Positions 8,911 to 19,768 of a stretch of 64,000 nucleotides of DNA are shown here, piece after piece. Origin of the DNA: Stigmatella ashevillena (GTDB lineage Bacteria; Myxococcota; Myxococcia; Myxococcales; Myxococcaceae); NCBI RefSeq assembly GCF_028368975.1, contig NZ_JAQNDM010000002.1, positions 1,178,001 to 1,242,000 of the forward strand, read 5' to 3'. The position numbers and the translations under genes were made by a program. The first letter of the stretch is position 1, and the number at the start of each line of letters is the position of its first letter. The notes under the pieces are model-generated. The model ran no database searches and had not been told where the DNA came from. It was given only the letters and a program-made list of their open reading frames with translations.

Positions 8911-10473
8911 TCAGGGTGTCAGGGGCGGTTCTGGGTACAGGAACTGGAGGATGTCGTCAAAACGGGCGGCCCAGTCTTTCTCGTTGTGTCGGCCTCCCTC
9001 GATGACGGTGTACTTCAGGTCGGTGCCCTCGACCCAGCCCTTGCCCACCAGGGCAGCGCGCAGGGCCTGCGCATCCTCGACCGTCTCGGTCTCTTCCTGC
9101 GTGCTGTCTCCCTCCTCGGTGCCGATGTCCTCCCAGATCCGCAAGGGGAGCTTCGCGGGCAGGGCATTGACCCGGGTGACAATGTCCTGGTCTGCCCACC
9201 ACACGGAGGGTGAGACGACGCCCAGCCGGGTGAACGTGTTGGGATATTTCATCCCCAGATACAGGGACACCAAGCCCCCCAACGAGGAGCCCGCGAGCCC
9301 CGTGTATGCGCCTTCGGGCTTGGTGCGGTAGGTGCTGTCGATCTGCGGTTTCAACTGCTCGACGAGAAACTGGCCATACGCATCCGCCAGCCCGCCCTGC
9401 TCATATTTGGGCGGATCGGGCACATGGGTGTACTCGGCAATGCGGTCCTCGGTGTTGTAGACGCCGACGATGATCAGCGGCTCCACCAAGCCCTCCTGAA
9501 CGAGCCGCTGCGCCGTCTCGTCCACCCCCCACTCGCCCGCGAAGGAGGTGGATGCGTCCATCAGGTTCTGCCCATCGTGCATGTACAGCACCGGGTAACG
9601 GCGCGTGGAGTTGTCCTTGTAATCGGGCGGCAACCAGATGATGACTTTGCGCGGCTCCAAGGCGCTGTTGGTCGGCGTCACATCCAAGTACACGATGTTC
9701 CCGGTGAGCACCGGAGGGGGCGGCGGACGCGCCTCCCACCTCACCACCGTGATGGCCACCCGCTCGAACCCACCTCCTGTCCTGAAGGTGCGGTTGTCGA
9801 TGTCCCCGCCCTCTGCGTTCCGCTCCACCGTCTCCCAGGAGCCGCGCGTCACCTTGAACTCGAGCGACGTCCCCGGCGCGAAGGACAGCGTGAGGGCGTA
9901 GCTGCTGTTCACCGCCTTGTAGAACTTCGCCTTCGCTGGGTCCCACGGCCCCAATTCCGGCTGATTGCCCGGCAGATAGAGGGAGTCGTCAGGAGACGTA
10001 TTCTCTGGGACCGCCACCACGAAGACGGTCTGGGGCTGGGTGATGCCGGAGGGCGGCCCCCATCGCTCCACGGAGAAGCCCACGTTCTCCTCGTTCTCCC
10101 TCAGTGTGACGGTCCGCGCGGGAACCGCCTGGCCCAAGGCATCGAGGGCCACCTGCGCGGTGGGAGCGCTCATCCGCACGCTGTAGGTGAGCTCCTGATT
10201 CTTTGGCAGGCGCGTCTTGATCGAGAAGACCCGGCCGCCCTGATAGACGAGCTCCAGCCCCTGTCCGGAAGGACCGCTGAACCCCGGATCCGCCCCCTGG
10301 AGCAGGAGGACGGCATCCACGGGCGTCTCCGGAGGCACCGTCACGTCGAACTGAACGTCCGATGCGGTCTGTTCCACCGGGGGTGGGGGCGGAGAGGAGG
10401 AGTCACAGCCCACCACCGCCGTCAGGGCGAGCAGCAGGAGAAACGGCAACCGAGAGCGAGGCAGAGGTCCCAT
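8911..10473 (-). CDS. Lipoprotein esterase with N-terminal starch-binding-like domains
   Basis: 520 residues. The signal LLLALTAVVGC is a lipobox, followed by a Pro-rich linker. Two beta-sandwich modules follow (about residues 35-150 and 155-265); the second (VFVVAVPENT, YLPGNQPELGPWDPAKA) looks like CBM20/48. The C-terminal half is a PF00756 esterase: YPVLYMHDGQN, VGVYNTEDR, the nucleophile elbow GSSLGG and a C-terminal His in GGRHNEKDW. It is paralogous to 5113-5958 but far longer. It likely acts on surface or extracellular ester substrates attached to polysaccharide; this is inference. Confidence 0.83.
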   Translation of the reverse strand: MGPLPRSRLPFLLLLALTAVVGCDSSSPPPPPVEQTASDVQFDVTVPPETPVDAVLLLQGADPGFSGPSGQGLELVYQGGRVFSIKTRLPKNQELTYSVRMSAPTAQVALDALGQAVPARTVTLRENEENVGFSVERWGPPSGITQPQTVFVVAVPENTSPDDSLYLPGNQPELGPWDPAKAKFYKAVNSSYALTLSFAPGTSLEFKVTRGSWETVERNAEGGDIDNRTFRTGGGFERVAITVVRWEARPPPPPVLTGNIVYLDVTPTNSALEPRKVIIWLPPDYKDNSTRRYPVLYMHDGQNLMDASTSFAGEWGVDETAQRLVQEGLVEPLIIVGVYNTEDRIAEYTHVPDPPKYEQGGLADAYGQFLVEQLKPQIDSTYRTKPEGAYTGLAGSSLGGLVSLYLGMKYPNTFTRLGVVSPSVWWADQDIVTRVNALPAKLPLRIWEDIGTEEGDSTQEETETVEDAQALRAALVGKGWVEGTDLKYTVIEGGRHNEKDWAARFDDILQFLYPEPPLTP

Positions 10474-10490
10474 GCGGGGACCATTATGGC

Positions 10491-11450
10491 TCAGAACGGC
10501 CAGCGTGCCTTGCGCAGCAGGGCACTGGCCTCGGCGTTCTTCGGGTCCAGCTTCAGCACCTCCTCCAGGTGGCGCTTAGCGATGTTGCCGGCCTTCCCAT
10601 CCATGAGGATCTGGGCCAGCAGCAGCCGCTGGGGGATGCGATCAGGCGCCAGTTCGACCGCCCGCTGCGCATGAACGCGCTGCTCGTTCCAGTCCGCCCC
10701 GAGCACACGGGAGACCCGGGCCGCCCGGAAAGCGGCCTCGACGTGCTGAGGGTCCAGGGAACAGGCCTTCCGGTAGAACTCCAGGGCCGCGGCGAGGTTC
10801 TGCTGCTTCTCCTCTGCCAGCCCCTGCTCGAACTCCTGCTTCCCGCGCTGCGCCTCGTTCCGCCTTCGGACCTCCCCCAGCAGCGTGGACGCCTCGCGGT
10901 TCTTCGAGTCCACCGCCAGCGCCTGGTTCAAGTCTTTGGTGGCCTGCTCGAAATCCCCCCGATCCAGCGCCGCCTTGCCCCGTGTCAGGAGCTCGGTGAG
11001 ACGGTGGGTGCGTGCCAGATAGGGGTGGCGGGTGAGCCGTGACTGGCGCTCGGCCCGCCGCTCTTCATCCAGTGGCGAGAGAGGGGCCGCGGGGGCCGGA
11101 GTCGGCGGCGCGGGCGTCGGGCGGGCGGGCGGAGCCGGGGGGGCACCGGACAGCTCGGGATGCTCCCGGAGGTAGGCCGCGCGGCGCTCGGGCTGGGTGA
11201 GGACGGTGTGGGCCTCGGCCACACGCCGGAAGATGCGCTCGATGCGCGCCCGGAAAGAGCCCAGGTTCTTCCCGCCAAAACGATCGGGATGGTAGCGCTT
11301 CGACAGTTCGAGGAACGCCCGCTTCACCTCGTCGGTGGAGGCCCCTGGACGCAGCCCGAGCTGGGTGAAGTAATCCTGTCCCTCCTGCTTCCGCTCGAAC
11401 TCGATGATGTCTCTCTGGAGTTCAGGCGCGAGGTCCACCAACTCAGGCAT
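10491..11450 (-). CDS. DnaJ-domain protein with TPR repeats
   Basis: 319 residues. The ATG at 11450 is preferred because GAGGAG lies 8 bases upstream; a GTG two codons earlier has poor spacing. The J-domain is at about residues 25-95 with the HPD motif (KRYHPDRFGG), so it can stimulate a DnaK ATPase. A Pro/Ala linker leads to C-terminal TPR-like helices (AALDRGDFEQATKDLNQAL, NLAAALEFYRKACSLDPQH). There is no Zn-finger or client-binding domain, so this is a specialised co-chaperone, not DnaJ itself. Such J-TPR proteins are numerous in myxobacteria. Confidence 0.85.
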   Translation of the reverse strand: MPELVDLAPELQRDIIEFERKQEGQDYFTQLGLRPGASTDEVKRAFLELSKRYHPDRFGGKNLGSFRARIERIFRRVAEAHTVLTQPERRAAYLREHPELSGAPPAPPARPTPAPPTPAPAAPLSPLDEERRAERQSRLTRHPYLARTHRLTELLTRGKAALDRGDFEQATKDLNQALAVDSKNREASTLLGEVRRRNEAQRGKQEFEQGLAEEKQQNLAAALEFYRKACSLDPQHVEAAFRAARVSRVLGADWNEQRVHAQRAVELAPDRIPQRLLLAQILMDGKAGNIAKRHLEEVLKLDPKNAEASALLRKARWPF

Positions 11451-11490
11451 CTCCACATCTCCTCTAAAGGGCTCACGGCCCCGGTCTGGG

Positions 11491-12756
11491 TCAGGCGGGG
11501 GTCAAGACCCGCTCGAGGATGCGCATCCCCTCGTCCAGCTCTTCCCGGGTGACGGTGAAGGCGGGCGCGAAGCGAAGCGTCTTGTCACCCGCGGCATTCA
11601 GCAGCAAGCCCTGCTCCCGGCACCGGGTGATGATGGGCGCCACCTCCTGGTTGAGCTCAACGCCGATGAGCAGCCCCCGGCCGCGCACATCCTGCACGAT
11701 CGTGGGCAGCCGGGCCTGGAGCTCACGGCCTCGGACCATGAGGTATTCGCCCTTCTCCGTCACCTCGCGGAGCATCTGCGGCTCGCGGATGAGGCGGACC
11801 ACGACGTTGGCGGCGGTGGCCGACACGAGGTTTCCGCCAAACGTGGAGCCATGGGTGCCGGAAGGAAGGCTCTTGCCCAGCGCTTCCGAGCAGAGCATCG
11901 CCCCGATGGGCAGCCCATTGCCGAGCGCCTTCGCCAAGCTGATGGCATCGGGCTGGATGCCGTCGTGCTGGAAGGCGAAGAGCTTGCCGGTGCGACCCAT
12001 GCCCGTCTGCACCTCGTCCACGAGCAGCAGAATCCCCTGCTCGTCACACAGCGCGCGCAGGGCCTTGAGGAAACCCGGAGGGGCGGCGCGCACCCCACCC
12101 TCGCCCTGCACGGGCTCCACCAGAATGGCGGCGGTCTGAGGACCCACCTTCTGGCGCACCGCCTCCAGGTCCCCGTACGGGGCGTGGAGGAAGCCCGCGG
12201 GCAGCGGCTCGAAGCCTTTCTGGTACTTGGACTGGCCGGTGGCGGTGACGGTGGCCAGCGTGCGGCCGTGGAACGAATTCTCGAACGTGAGGACCTCGAA
12301 GCGCTCGGGCGTCCCCCGGTCCTTCATCACCCGGCGCGCCAGCTTGATGAGCGCCTCGTTGGCCTCCGCCCCCGAGTTGCAAAAGAAGGCCCGCGGCAGC
12401 CCCGAGAGCGCGGTGAGCTGGGCAGCCAGCTCGATCTGCGGCTCCGAGTAGAAGGCATTGGAGACGTGCCACAGGGTCTCCACCTGCGCCTTCACGGCGG
12501 CGACGAGCTCGGGGTGGCAGTGCCCGAGCGCACACGTGGCGATTCCACCCAGCAGATCCAAGTACTGACGTCCATCGGCATCCCAGACCCGCGAGCCCCG
12601 ACCCCGGACCAAGACGATGGGCTGCTGCTTGTAGTTCTGCAGCAGGTGAGCCTTGGCCTTGTCGATCCACGCTCCACTCGGGGCCTGCGAGGAAGTCGGC
12701 GCCGGAATGGCGGGGGTGGGATCGGTCTTGGGAGTCTGCAAGTCGGTTCCTCTCAT
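11491..12756 (-). CDS. argD: Acetylornithine aminotransferase family (class III PLP transaminase)
   Basis: 421 residues from the ATG at 12756; a TTG seven codons earlier is the only longer option. The family signatures are NSGAEANEALIKLAR (PLP phosphate), LVDEVQTGMGRTGKLFA (the Asp that holds the ring N) and SLAKALGNGLPIGA (Schiff-base Lys). It converts N-acetylglutamate semialdehyde and glutamate to N-acetylornithine and 2-oxoglutarate; close relatives act on ornithine or succinylornithine. It starts 23 bases after the hslU stop, so it is probably in the hslVU transcript. Confidence 0.88.
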   Translation of the reverse strand: MRGTDLQTPKTDPTPAIPAPTSSQAPSGAWIDKAKAHLLQNYKQQPIVLVRGRGSRVWDADGRQYLDLLGGIATCALGHCHPELVAAVKAQVETLWHVSNAFYSEPQIELAAQLTALSGLPRAFFCNSGAEANEALIKLARRVMKDRGTPERFEVLTFENSFHGRTLATVTATGQSKYQKGFEPLPAGFLHAPYGDLEAVRQKVGPQTAAILVEPVQGEGGVRAAPPGFLKALRALCDEQGILLLVDEVQTGMGRTGKLFAFQHDGIQPDAISLAKALGNGLPIGAMLCSEALGKSLPSGTHGSTFGGNLVSATAANVVVRLIREPQMLREVTEKGEYLMVRGRELQARLPTIVQDVRGRGLLIGVELNQEVAPIITRCREQGLLLNAAGDKTLRFAPAFTVTREELDEGMRILERVLTPA

Positions 12757-12779
12757 GGGGCAGCGCGAAGCTGCCAAGG

Positions 12780-14177
<1,398 letters not shown>

Positions 14178-14188
14178 GGGCAGGGCTC

Positions 14189-14716
14189 CTAGAGCTCTTC
14201 GAAGGTGACGTGCGAGTTGGTGTAGACGCAGATGTCCGCGGCGATCGCCATGGCGTGCGTGGCGATCTCCCGGGCAGAGAGGTTCGTGTGGGCCTGGAGG
14301 GCGCGCGCGGCGGACAGGGCGTAGTGGCCCCCGCTGCCCACGGCGGCGATGCCGTGGTCAGGCTCGATGACATCGCCCGCGCCGGAGAGAATGAAGGTCT
14401 TCTCGCGGTCGGCGACGATGAGCAAGGCTTCCAGGCGGCGCAGGAAGCGGTCGGTGCGCCAGTCCTTCCCCAGCTCCACGCAGGCGCGGGCCAGGTTCTT
14501 CTGGTGCTCCTTGAGCTTGGCCTCGAAGCGCTCGAAGAGGGTGAAGGCATCGGCGGTGCTGCCCGCGAAGCCGGCCAGGACGTTGCCCTCGCCGATGCGG
14601 CGCACCTTCTTGGCCGTGTTCTTCATGATGGTCTTGTCGAGGCTGACCTGCCCATCACCCGCGATGACGACTTTCCCCTCGCGGCGCACGCAAAGGATGG
14701 TGGTGCCATGGAACAT
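14189..14716 (-). CDS. hslV: HslV, proteolytic subunit of the HslVU protease
   Basis: 175 residues, the normal length. The N-terminus [12 protein letters not shown] holds the Thr-Thr at residues 5-6, of which the first becomes the catalytic N-terminal Thr after propeptide removal. [20 protein letters not shown] is the family signature. It lies just upstream of hslU in the same operon. In Bacillus the genes before it are trmFO and xerC; here those are about 26 kb away on the same strand. Confidence 0.97.
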   Translation of the reverse strand: MFHGTTILCVRREGKVVIAGDGQVSLDKTIMKNTAKKVRRIGEGNVLAGFAGSTADAFTLFERFEAKLKEHQKNLARACVELGKDWRTDRFLRRLEALLIVADREKTFILSGAGDVIEPDHGIAAVGSGGHYALSAARALQAHTNLSAREIATHAMAIAADICVYTNSHVTFEEL

Positions 14717-14852
14717 GAGAACGTCTTTAACAAGGCGAGGGCCGGGTTTCCAAGGAAGACCGCCCGGCTGTCCGCCCTCTTACTTTCGCTACTCGGAAGG
14801 GACAGCTTCGCTTGGGCGTGATTTCCGGACGGCCGATGAGAATGATGCGGCC

Positions 14853-15467
14853 ATGCGCCACCTCCTCCACCGCTCCCTTCCCCTGACCTGCTTCCTCGGA
14901 TGCCTTGCAGCATGCGGAGCAAGCGCGAAGGAGAAGCGTCCAGAAGCCACCGTCACCCAGAAGACCCAGCCCGCGGCCGCCGCGCCCGCACCGCGGAGCA
15001 GCCCGCCGCCCAACGCCTTCGCGCGAGACATGCTCGACACGCACAATCAGGCGAGGGCCTCCGCCCGGCCGACGCCCAAGCCCGCGCTCGCCGCGCTCCA
15101 GTGGTCCGCGGAGGCCACGAAGAAGGCGGAGTCGTGGGCGAAGCAGTGCACGTTCGAGCACAACCCGAACCGGGGGAGCTTCGGCGAGAACCTGGCGGCG
15201 GCGACCCCCGGCGCGTGGAAGACCCCGGAGGTGGTGAAGAGCTGGAACGACGAGGTCACCGACTATGATCTCGGCCGGAACACCTGCGCCAAGGGCAAGA
15301 TGTGCGGCCACTACACGCAGGTCGTCTGGCGGAACACCACCCACGTGGGCTGCGCGAAGCAGACGTGCACGAAGAACTCACCGTTCGGCAAGGACTTCCC
15401 CACCTGGGACTTCTGGGTGTGCAACTACGCGCCACCGGGCAACGTGGTGGGCCAGAAGCCGTACTGA
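14853..15467 (+). CDS. CAP/SCP-domain lipoprotein
   Basis: 204 residues from the ATG at 14853. The signal PLTCFLGCLAAC is a lipobox. A Pro/Ala linker leads to a CAP (PR-1/SCP) domain with DTHNQAR, CTFEHNPN, FGENLA, CGHYTQVVWRNTTHVGC and WVCNYAPPGN, that is, the conserved His, Glu, Glu and His of the CAP cavity plus the cysteines. CAP proteins are secreted and bind lipids or act as toxins or defence proteins; the role in myxobacteria is unknown. Confidence 0.88.
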   Translation: MRHLLHRSLPLTCFLGCLAACGASAKEKRPEATVTQKTQPAAAAPAPRSSPPPNAFARDMLDTHNQARASARPTPKPALAALQWSAEATKKAESWAKQCTFEHNPNRGSFGENLAAATPGAWKTPEVVKSWNDEVTDYDLGRNTCAKGKMCGHYTQVVWRNTTHVGCAKQTCTKNSPFGKDFPTWDFWVCNYAPPGNVVGQKPY

Positions 15468-15510
15468 GGCCAAGCTCCCAAAGCAGCCACCCGCCCATCT
15501 GGGGAGCCCA

Positions 15511-16419
15511 ATGAATCATTACTGCCCACGAATTCGTGTTTCCGCTCAAAATGGCGAATGGGTGATTCGAGAGGGCCTCAGCATCTGCTTTTACATGCAT
15601 CGCACCCACCATGAGATAGCCCAAGCAGTCATACGCGCCTTGGAGACATACCTTCAAGTGGTAGGTCCACAGGCCCTAACTTGGTACTCAGACATGAATG
15701 GGGGGATGCAAGAACTGGACGGAAAAAGTTGGGAACGAATCCGGACGGAGTTGCTCACGGAACATCGTTGCTACTTCCTCTTGAGAGATGGGCCTGGGGG
15801 CGTCGGCGAGTTTCAGTTCGAGTATTACGGCAAGCTTCTGGAGAAGCCCACTCTGATTGAGCAGAATAATCAGACATGCGCTGTTTCATTCTGGCTCTCC
15901 ACGGAGTATTTGGAAAAGCACGGCCCCACTCACGTCCGTGAACTCGCATTGGCCATAGCCACCCCACTCCCCTTCACCTCTGGCCATGCAGGCCTCTCAT
16001 TCAATGCTTTTATCGATCTGCCGGGAGTCTCCAGGGAAATCCGCCGCCAGTGCTTTCGCTACCCGGGGCTGGACATCATCGAGTTGGGCAATCTCTCCGG
16101 CGAACTCGGCACCCGTGTCAAAAGCGCTTCCTGGCTCACATTCTTGGGCCAGCCTGTACTTGACGGCCTGGGTGGCGTGACGGGCCTTCGCAGCTCTTTG
16201 AAATCACCAAGCACTTTTGTCCAAGCCTTCGACGCAGAGCGGGTTGTCGTCACACTTGGCCAATTTCCAGAAGCAGGAGACACCGAGCAAGGCTACAATC
16301 TATCACACTATCGCGAGTTGGCGTTCATCCTGGAGCCTTGGTTGTATCAGCAGCAGCTCCGCTTCCGCGACTTCACAGAAGCAGAAACACGCCACTGGGA
16401 GCGGCGATTTCTTGACTGA
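15511..16419 (+). CDS. DUF3396-family protein (type VI immunity-like)
   Basis: 302 residues from the ATG at 15511. I recognise the DUF3396 fold pattern: an N-terminal strand WVIREGLSICFYMHRTHHE, a central GEFQFEYYGK, the WLSTEYLEKHGP stretch and the C-terminal WLTFLGQPVL. DUF3396 proteins are often annotated as immunity proteins against type VI or other contact-delivered effectors. No partner toxin is adjacent. The gene is visibly poorer in GC than its neighbours, which suggests transfer. It converges with a SitI6-type gene 36 bases downstream. Confidence 0.7.
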   Translation: MNHYCPRIRVSAQNGEWVIREGLSICFYMHRTHHEIAQAVIRALETYLQVVGPQALTWYSDMNGGMQELDGKSWERIRTELLTEHRCYFLLRDGPGGVGEFQFEYYGKLLEKPTLIEQNNQTCAVSFWLSTEYLEKHGPTHVRELALAIATPLPFTSGHAGLSFNAFIDLPGVSREIRRQCFRYPGLDIIELGNLSGELGTRVKSASWLTFLGQPVLDGLGGVTGLRSSLKSPSTFVQAFDAERVVVTLGQFPEAGDTEQGYNLSHYRELAFILEPWLYQQQLRFRDFTEAETRHWERRFLD

Positions 16420-16455
16420 CGATGTATCAGATGCTCTCGCGCAAGCCCAATTCAG

Positions 16456-17169
<714 letters not shown>

Positions 17170-17712
17170 CTACTGCCTGTCCGATGTATTGGGACGCTCA
17201 GAAGCAATCACTGGCACGTAACAGAATCCTTTCCACTCGTATCCATCGCTTCCACAAGGTGGCGATACCGTTCCTACCTGAACCCAGCAAGCCTTGCTGA
17301 CCTCCACCTCCCACTTTGGACGGCAGGGCGCTCGCTTCTGCCCCTTGAGAGGTCCTTTGGGCATATCGAGCGCTACGGCCTGCCAGGAGTTCCCAAGCTC
17401 GACATAATCCAATCCCGATACGGGTGCGGTTTCGACTGCGGCATCCGCCAACCCGACTCTCCCCGCATCTTCCAAACCCGCATCCGGTTGGAGTTTCCAA
17501 GATCCATCCGGAATGTACCGCACGGAGACAGCCACCAACAGGTAGGCCAGCAGCAGCACCCCAGCAGGAACCACCAGCGCCAGCCCGCGCCACCAAGGCA
17601 GTGCAGAGAAACGGACCGGGAAGCGCACCGTCTCTCTCTCGAAGCGCTCATCCCTCGGGTGCACCGCCAGCTTCAGCGCCACCCCTTCGGCTTCCTCGGT
17701 AATTCTCACCAT
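17170..17712 (-). CDS. Kinase-deleted copy of a Ser/Thr kinase: stub, TM helix and Cys sensor tail
   Basis: 180 residues. Residues 6-27 (EEAEGVALKLAVHPRDERFERE) match the glycine-loop/Lys segment of the kinase at 18208-19599, and the frame then jumps straight to that kinase's juxtamembrane sequence (TVRFPVR), TM helix and extracytoplasmic tail. About 245 residues of catalytic domain are missing in frame. The tail keeps PCRP-WEVEV-KACW-QVGTVSPPCG-GYEWKGFCY with four Cys. The start overlaps the previous stop as TAATG, so it is translationally coupled. It cannot be a kinase; it may be a decoy or co-receptor, or a decaying duplicate. Confidence 0.65.
   Translation of the reverse strand: MVRITEEAEGVALKLAVHPRDERFERETVRFPVRFSALPWWRGLALVVPAGVLLLAYLLVAVSVRYIPDGSWKLQPDAGLEDAGRVGLADAAVETAPVSGLDYVELGNSWQAVALDMPKGPLKGQKRAPCRPKWEVEVSKACWVQVGTVSPPCGSDGYEWKGFCYVPVIASERPNTSDRQ
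17632..17697 (-). repeat. 66-bp exact repeat (copy 1) marking the kinase deletion
   Basis: These 66 bases are identical to 19414-19479 in the full kinase gene and encode the shared segment around VALKLAVHPRDERF. The match stops abruptly on both sides: on one side at the deletion junction (CACCGTC then TCTCTCTC), on the other at the new start MVRITE. Confidence 0.85.
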
Positions 17713-18218
17713 TACGGCCTGTCCGAAGTATTGGGACGCTTTGGAGCAATCACTGGCACATAGCAGAACCCTTTCCACTCATACCAATCGTTTCCACAGG
17801 GTGGCGACGCGGTTCCTACCTGAACCCAGCAGGCAGTGCTGACTTCCACTTCCCACTTTGGACGGCAGGGCGCTCGCTTCTGCCCTTTGAGGGGGCCTTT
17901 GGGCATATCAAGCGACACAACCTGCCAGGAGTTCCCAAGCTCGATATCATCCAATCTTGATACGGGTACGGTTTCCACAGTAGCGTCTGCCAACCCCACC
18001 CTTGCCGTATTATCCATTTCCGCGTCAGTTCCCGATCTCCAGAGGTCCTCAGTGAAATGATCTGTAGCGAGAGCAAGCAGGACACAGGCGAAGAGGATAA
18101 CTCCCGCAGGCGCAGCCGAACTCAACCCGCGCCAACTTTCCACTGCGCCCCATAGCGGAAGAGCTGTCTCCACCTCCACATTCGCAGCAATAGGCTGGTG
18201 AATCGAGCTATTGGCCAT
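17712..18218 (-). CDS. Kinase-less sensor-tail paralogue (TM helix and Cys-rich domain)
   Basis: 168 residues from the ATG at 18218, overlapping the end of the kinase gene by 11 bases. A short N-terminus (MANSSIHQPIAANVEVETA) leads to a TM helix (SSAAPAGVILFACVLLALA) that differs from the kinase's, then to the same exported domain: ARVGLADA, ELGNSWQVVSLDMPKGPLKG, PCRPKWEVEV, TACWVQVGTASPPCG, YEWKGFCYVPV. The N-terminal half is much more diverged than the tail, so this copy is older than the downstream deletion copy or arose from another kinase. Confidence 0.65.
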   Translation of the reverse strand: MANSSIHQPIAANVEVETALPLWGAVESWRGLSSAAPAGVILFACVLLALATDHFTEDLWRSGTDAEMDNTARVGLADATVETVPVSRLDDIELGNSWQVVSLDMPKGPLKGQKRAPCRPKWEVEVSTACWVQVGTASPPCGNDWYEWKGFCYVPVIAPKRPNTSDRP

Positions 18219-19599
18219 CTGAGGTATTGGGTCGCTCTGGGGCAACAACCGGCATGTAGCAAAACCCCTTCCATTCGTAACCTTCGGCTCCACAAGGAGG
18301 AGATACCGTCCCAACTTGGCTCCAGCACGCTTTATTAACTTCCACTTCCCATCTCGGACGGCACGGAGGCCTCTTCTGTCCTTTGAGCGGACCCTTGGGC
18401 ATGTCCAGTGCCACGGCATTCCAGGACGTACCGGAAGTGCGGTGCCCAATCATAAAGGTGGGAGAAGCTTCGACCGCAGCATCCGCCAGTCCGACTCTCC
18501 CCGCATCTTCCAAACCCGCATCCGGTTGGAGCTTCCAAGATCCATCCGGGATGTACCGTACGGAAACAGCCACCACCAGGTAGGCCAGGAGCACCACCCC
18601 CGCCGGAACCACCAGGGCCAGCCCGCGCCACCGAGGCGATGCAGAGGAACAAACCGGGAAGCGCACCGTCGGCGCAGCGCTCTGCACTGCGCCCTGCAAC
18701 GCAACGTCCGCCTCGGCCCCCGCCCTCGCCGCAGCTCGCTCCAGCGCCCCTGTCAGCTCGCTCGCGCTCCCTCGCTTCTCGGGCGCATCCTCCAACATCC
18801 GCTCAATCAGCGCCGATAGCTCTCGGCTCACCCGCCGGTTGAGCGCATGCGCAGGGGCCCTCATGCCCCCTCCCCCCCTCCTCCCGGCCTGCTTCGCCTC
18901 CAAGTCCGTCCCGGGCGGCGGATACTGCCCCGTCACCACCCGATAGGCCGTCACTCCCAGCGCGTACACGTCGTCCGCCGCTTTGGCCTCGTACGAAGCC
19001 CCTCCCCTCCGCTGCGTCCACAGGTGGCGCAGTGCCTGCGGGCTCCGGTACGGCCTCGTTCCCGGCGCCAGCGGCCCCTCCGTCAACGGCTTGGCTCCCT
19101 CGTACGAGCCGCACCCGAAGTCCATCAGCCACGCCTCCCCCCCAGGCCCCACCAGGACGTTGTCCCCCTTCACGTCACGGTGCAGTCCATTCACCCCATG
19201 CGTCGCCGCCAGCGCTTGCGTCAACTGCGCCAGCACCTGCATCACCTGCCGCGAGCTCGGACTCCTCAGCCGCGCCCACTCGTACAACCCCATCCCCTCC
19301 ACCCACTCCATCACCACATATGGGTAGGGCTGGTTCCACGGCCCTCCGGTCCACTCCCCTCTGCCCAGCAACCTCGGCACCCTCGGGTGGCGGATCCTCG
19401 ACAGCAACTCCGCCTCTCTCTCGAAGCGCTCATCCCTCGGGTGCACCGCCAGCTTCAGCGCCACCCCTTCGGCTTCCTCCTCCCCCTCTCGCGCCGCGCG
19501 GTACACCGCTCCGTATGTCCCTCTCCCCACCCTCCCGGACAACCTCCACGGTCCCAGCATCGTGCCGGGTCCAAGCGCATCGGGCGACGCTGCTTCCAT
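18208..19599 (-). CDS. Transmembrane Ser/Thr protein kinase with Cys-rich C-terminal sensor
   Basis: 463 residues from the ATG at 19599 (GAGGAG 8 bases upstream; the ATG two codons earlier is too close). The kinase domain covers about residues 16-290: glycine loop GRVGRGTYGAVY, Lys49 in VALKL, the catalytic loop LHRDVKGDN (Asp142) and MDFG (Asp160). All key residues are present, so it should be active. One TM helix (LALVVPAGVVLLAYLVVAV) at about 340 is followed by a short exported domain with four Cys (PCRPRWEVEV, KACW, SPPCG, KGFCY). Two kinase-less copies of this tail follow in the same operon. It may sense a periplasmic signal. Confidence 0.9.
   Translation of the reverse strand: MEAASPDALGPGTMLGPWRLSGRVGRGTYGAVYRAAREGEEEAEGVALKLAVHPRDERFEREAELLSRIRHPRVPRLLGRGEWTGGPWNQPYPYVVMEWVEGMGLYEWARLRSPSSRQVMQVLAQLTQALAATHGVNGLHRDVKGDNVLVGPGGEAWLMDFGCGSYEGAKPLTEGPLAPGTRPYRSPQALRHLWTQRRGGASYEAKAADDVYALGVTAYRVVTGQYPPPGTDLEAKQAGRRGGGGMRAPAHALNRRVSRELSALIERMLEDAPEKRGSASELTGALERAAARAGAEADVALQGAVQSAAPTVRFPVCSSASPRWRGLALVVPAGVVLLAYLVVAVSVRYIPDGSWKLQPDAGLEDAGRVGLADAAVEASPTFMIGHRTSGTSWNAVALDMPKGPLKGQKRPPCRPRWEVEVNKACWSQVGTVSPPCGAEGYEWKGFCYMPVVAPERPNTSDGQ
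19414..19479 (-). repeat. 66-bp exact repeat (copy 2), parental segment in the kinase gene
   Basis: Identical over 66 bases to 17632-17697. It lies in the part of the kinase gene encoding the invariant-Lys strand. Confidence 0.85.
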
Positions 19600-19768
19600 A
19601 GGCATTTCTCCTCAGGCGGGCCGCTCATCTCCCCCCGCACCCTACGCCTTGAGTCCCTCTATGTCAGCACCCCCTCTTGGGTAGTGCTCCGCCAACACAC
19701 GGCGCTCTCGGGCCAGAGCGGCCGCCCGTGCTACCGTGGCGCACGGACAGCGAAGGAAAGGAAAGGCC

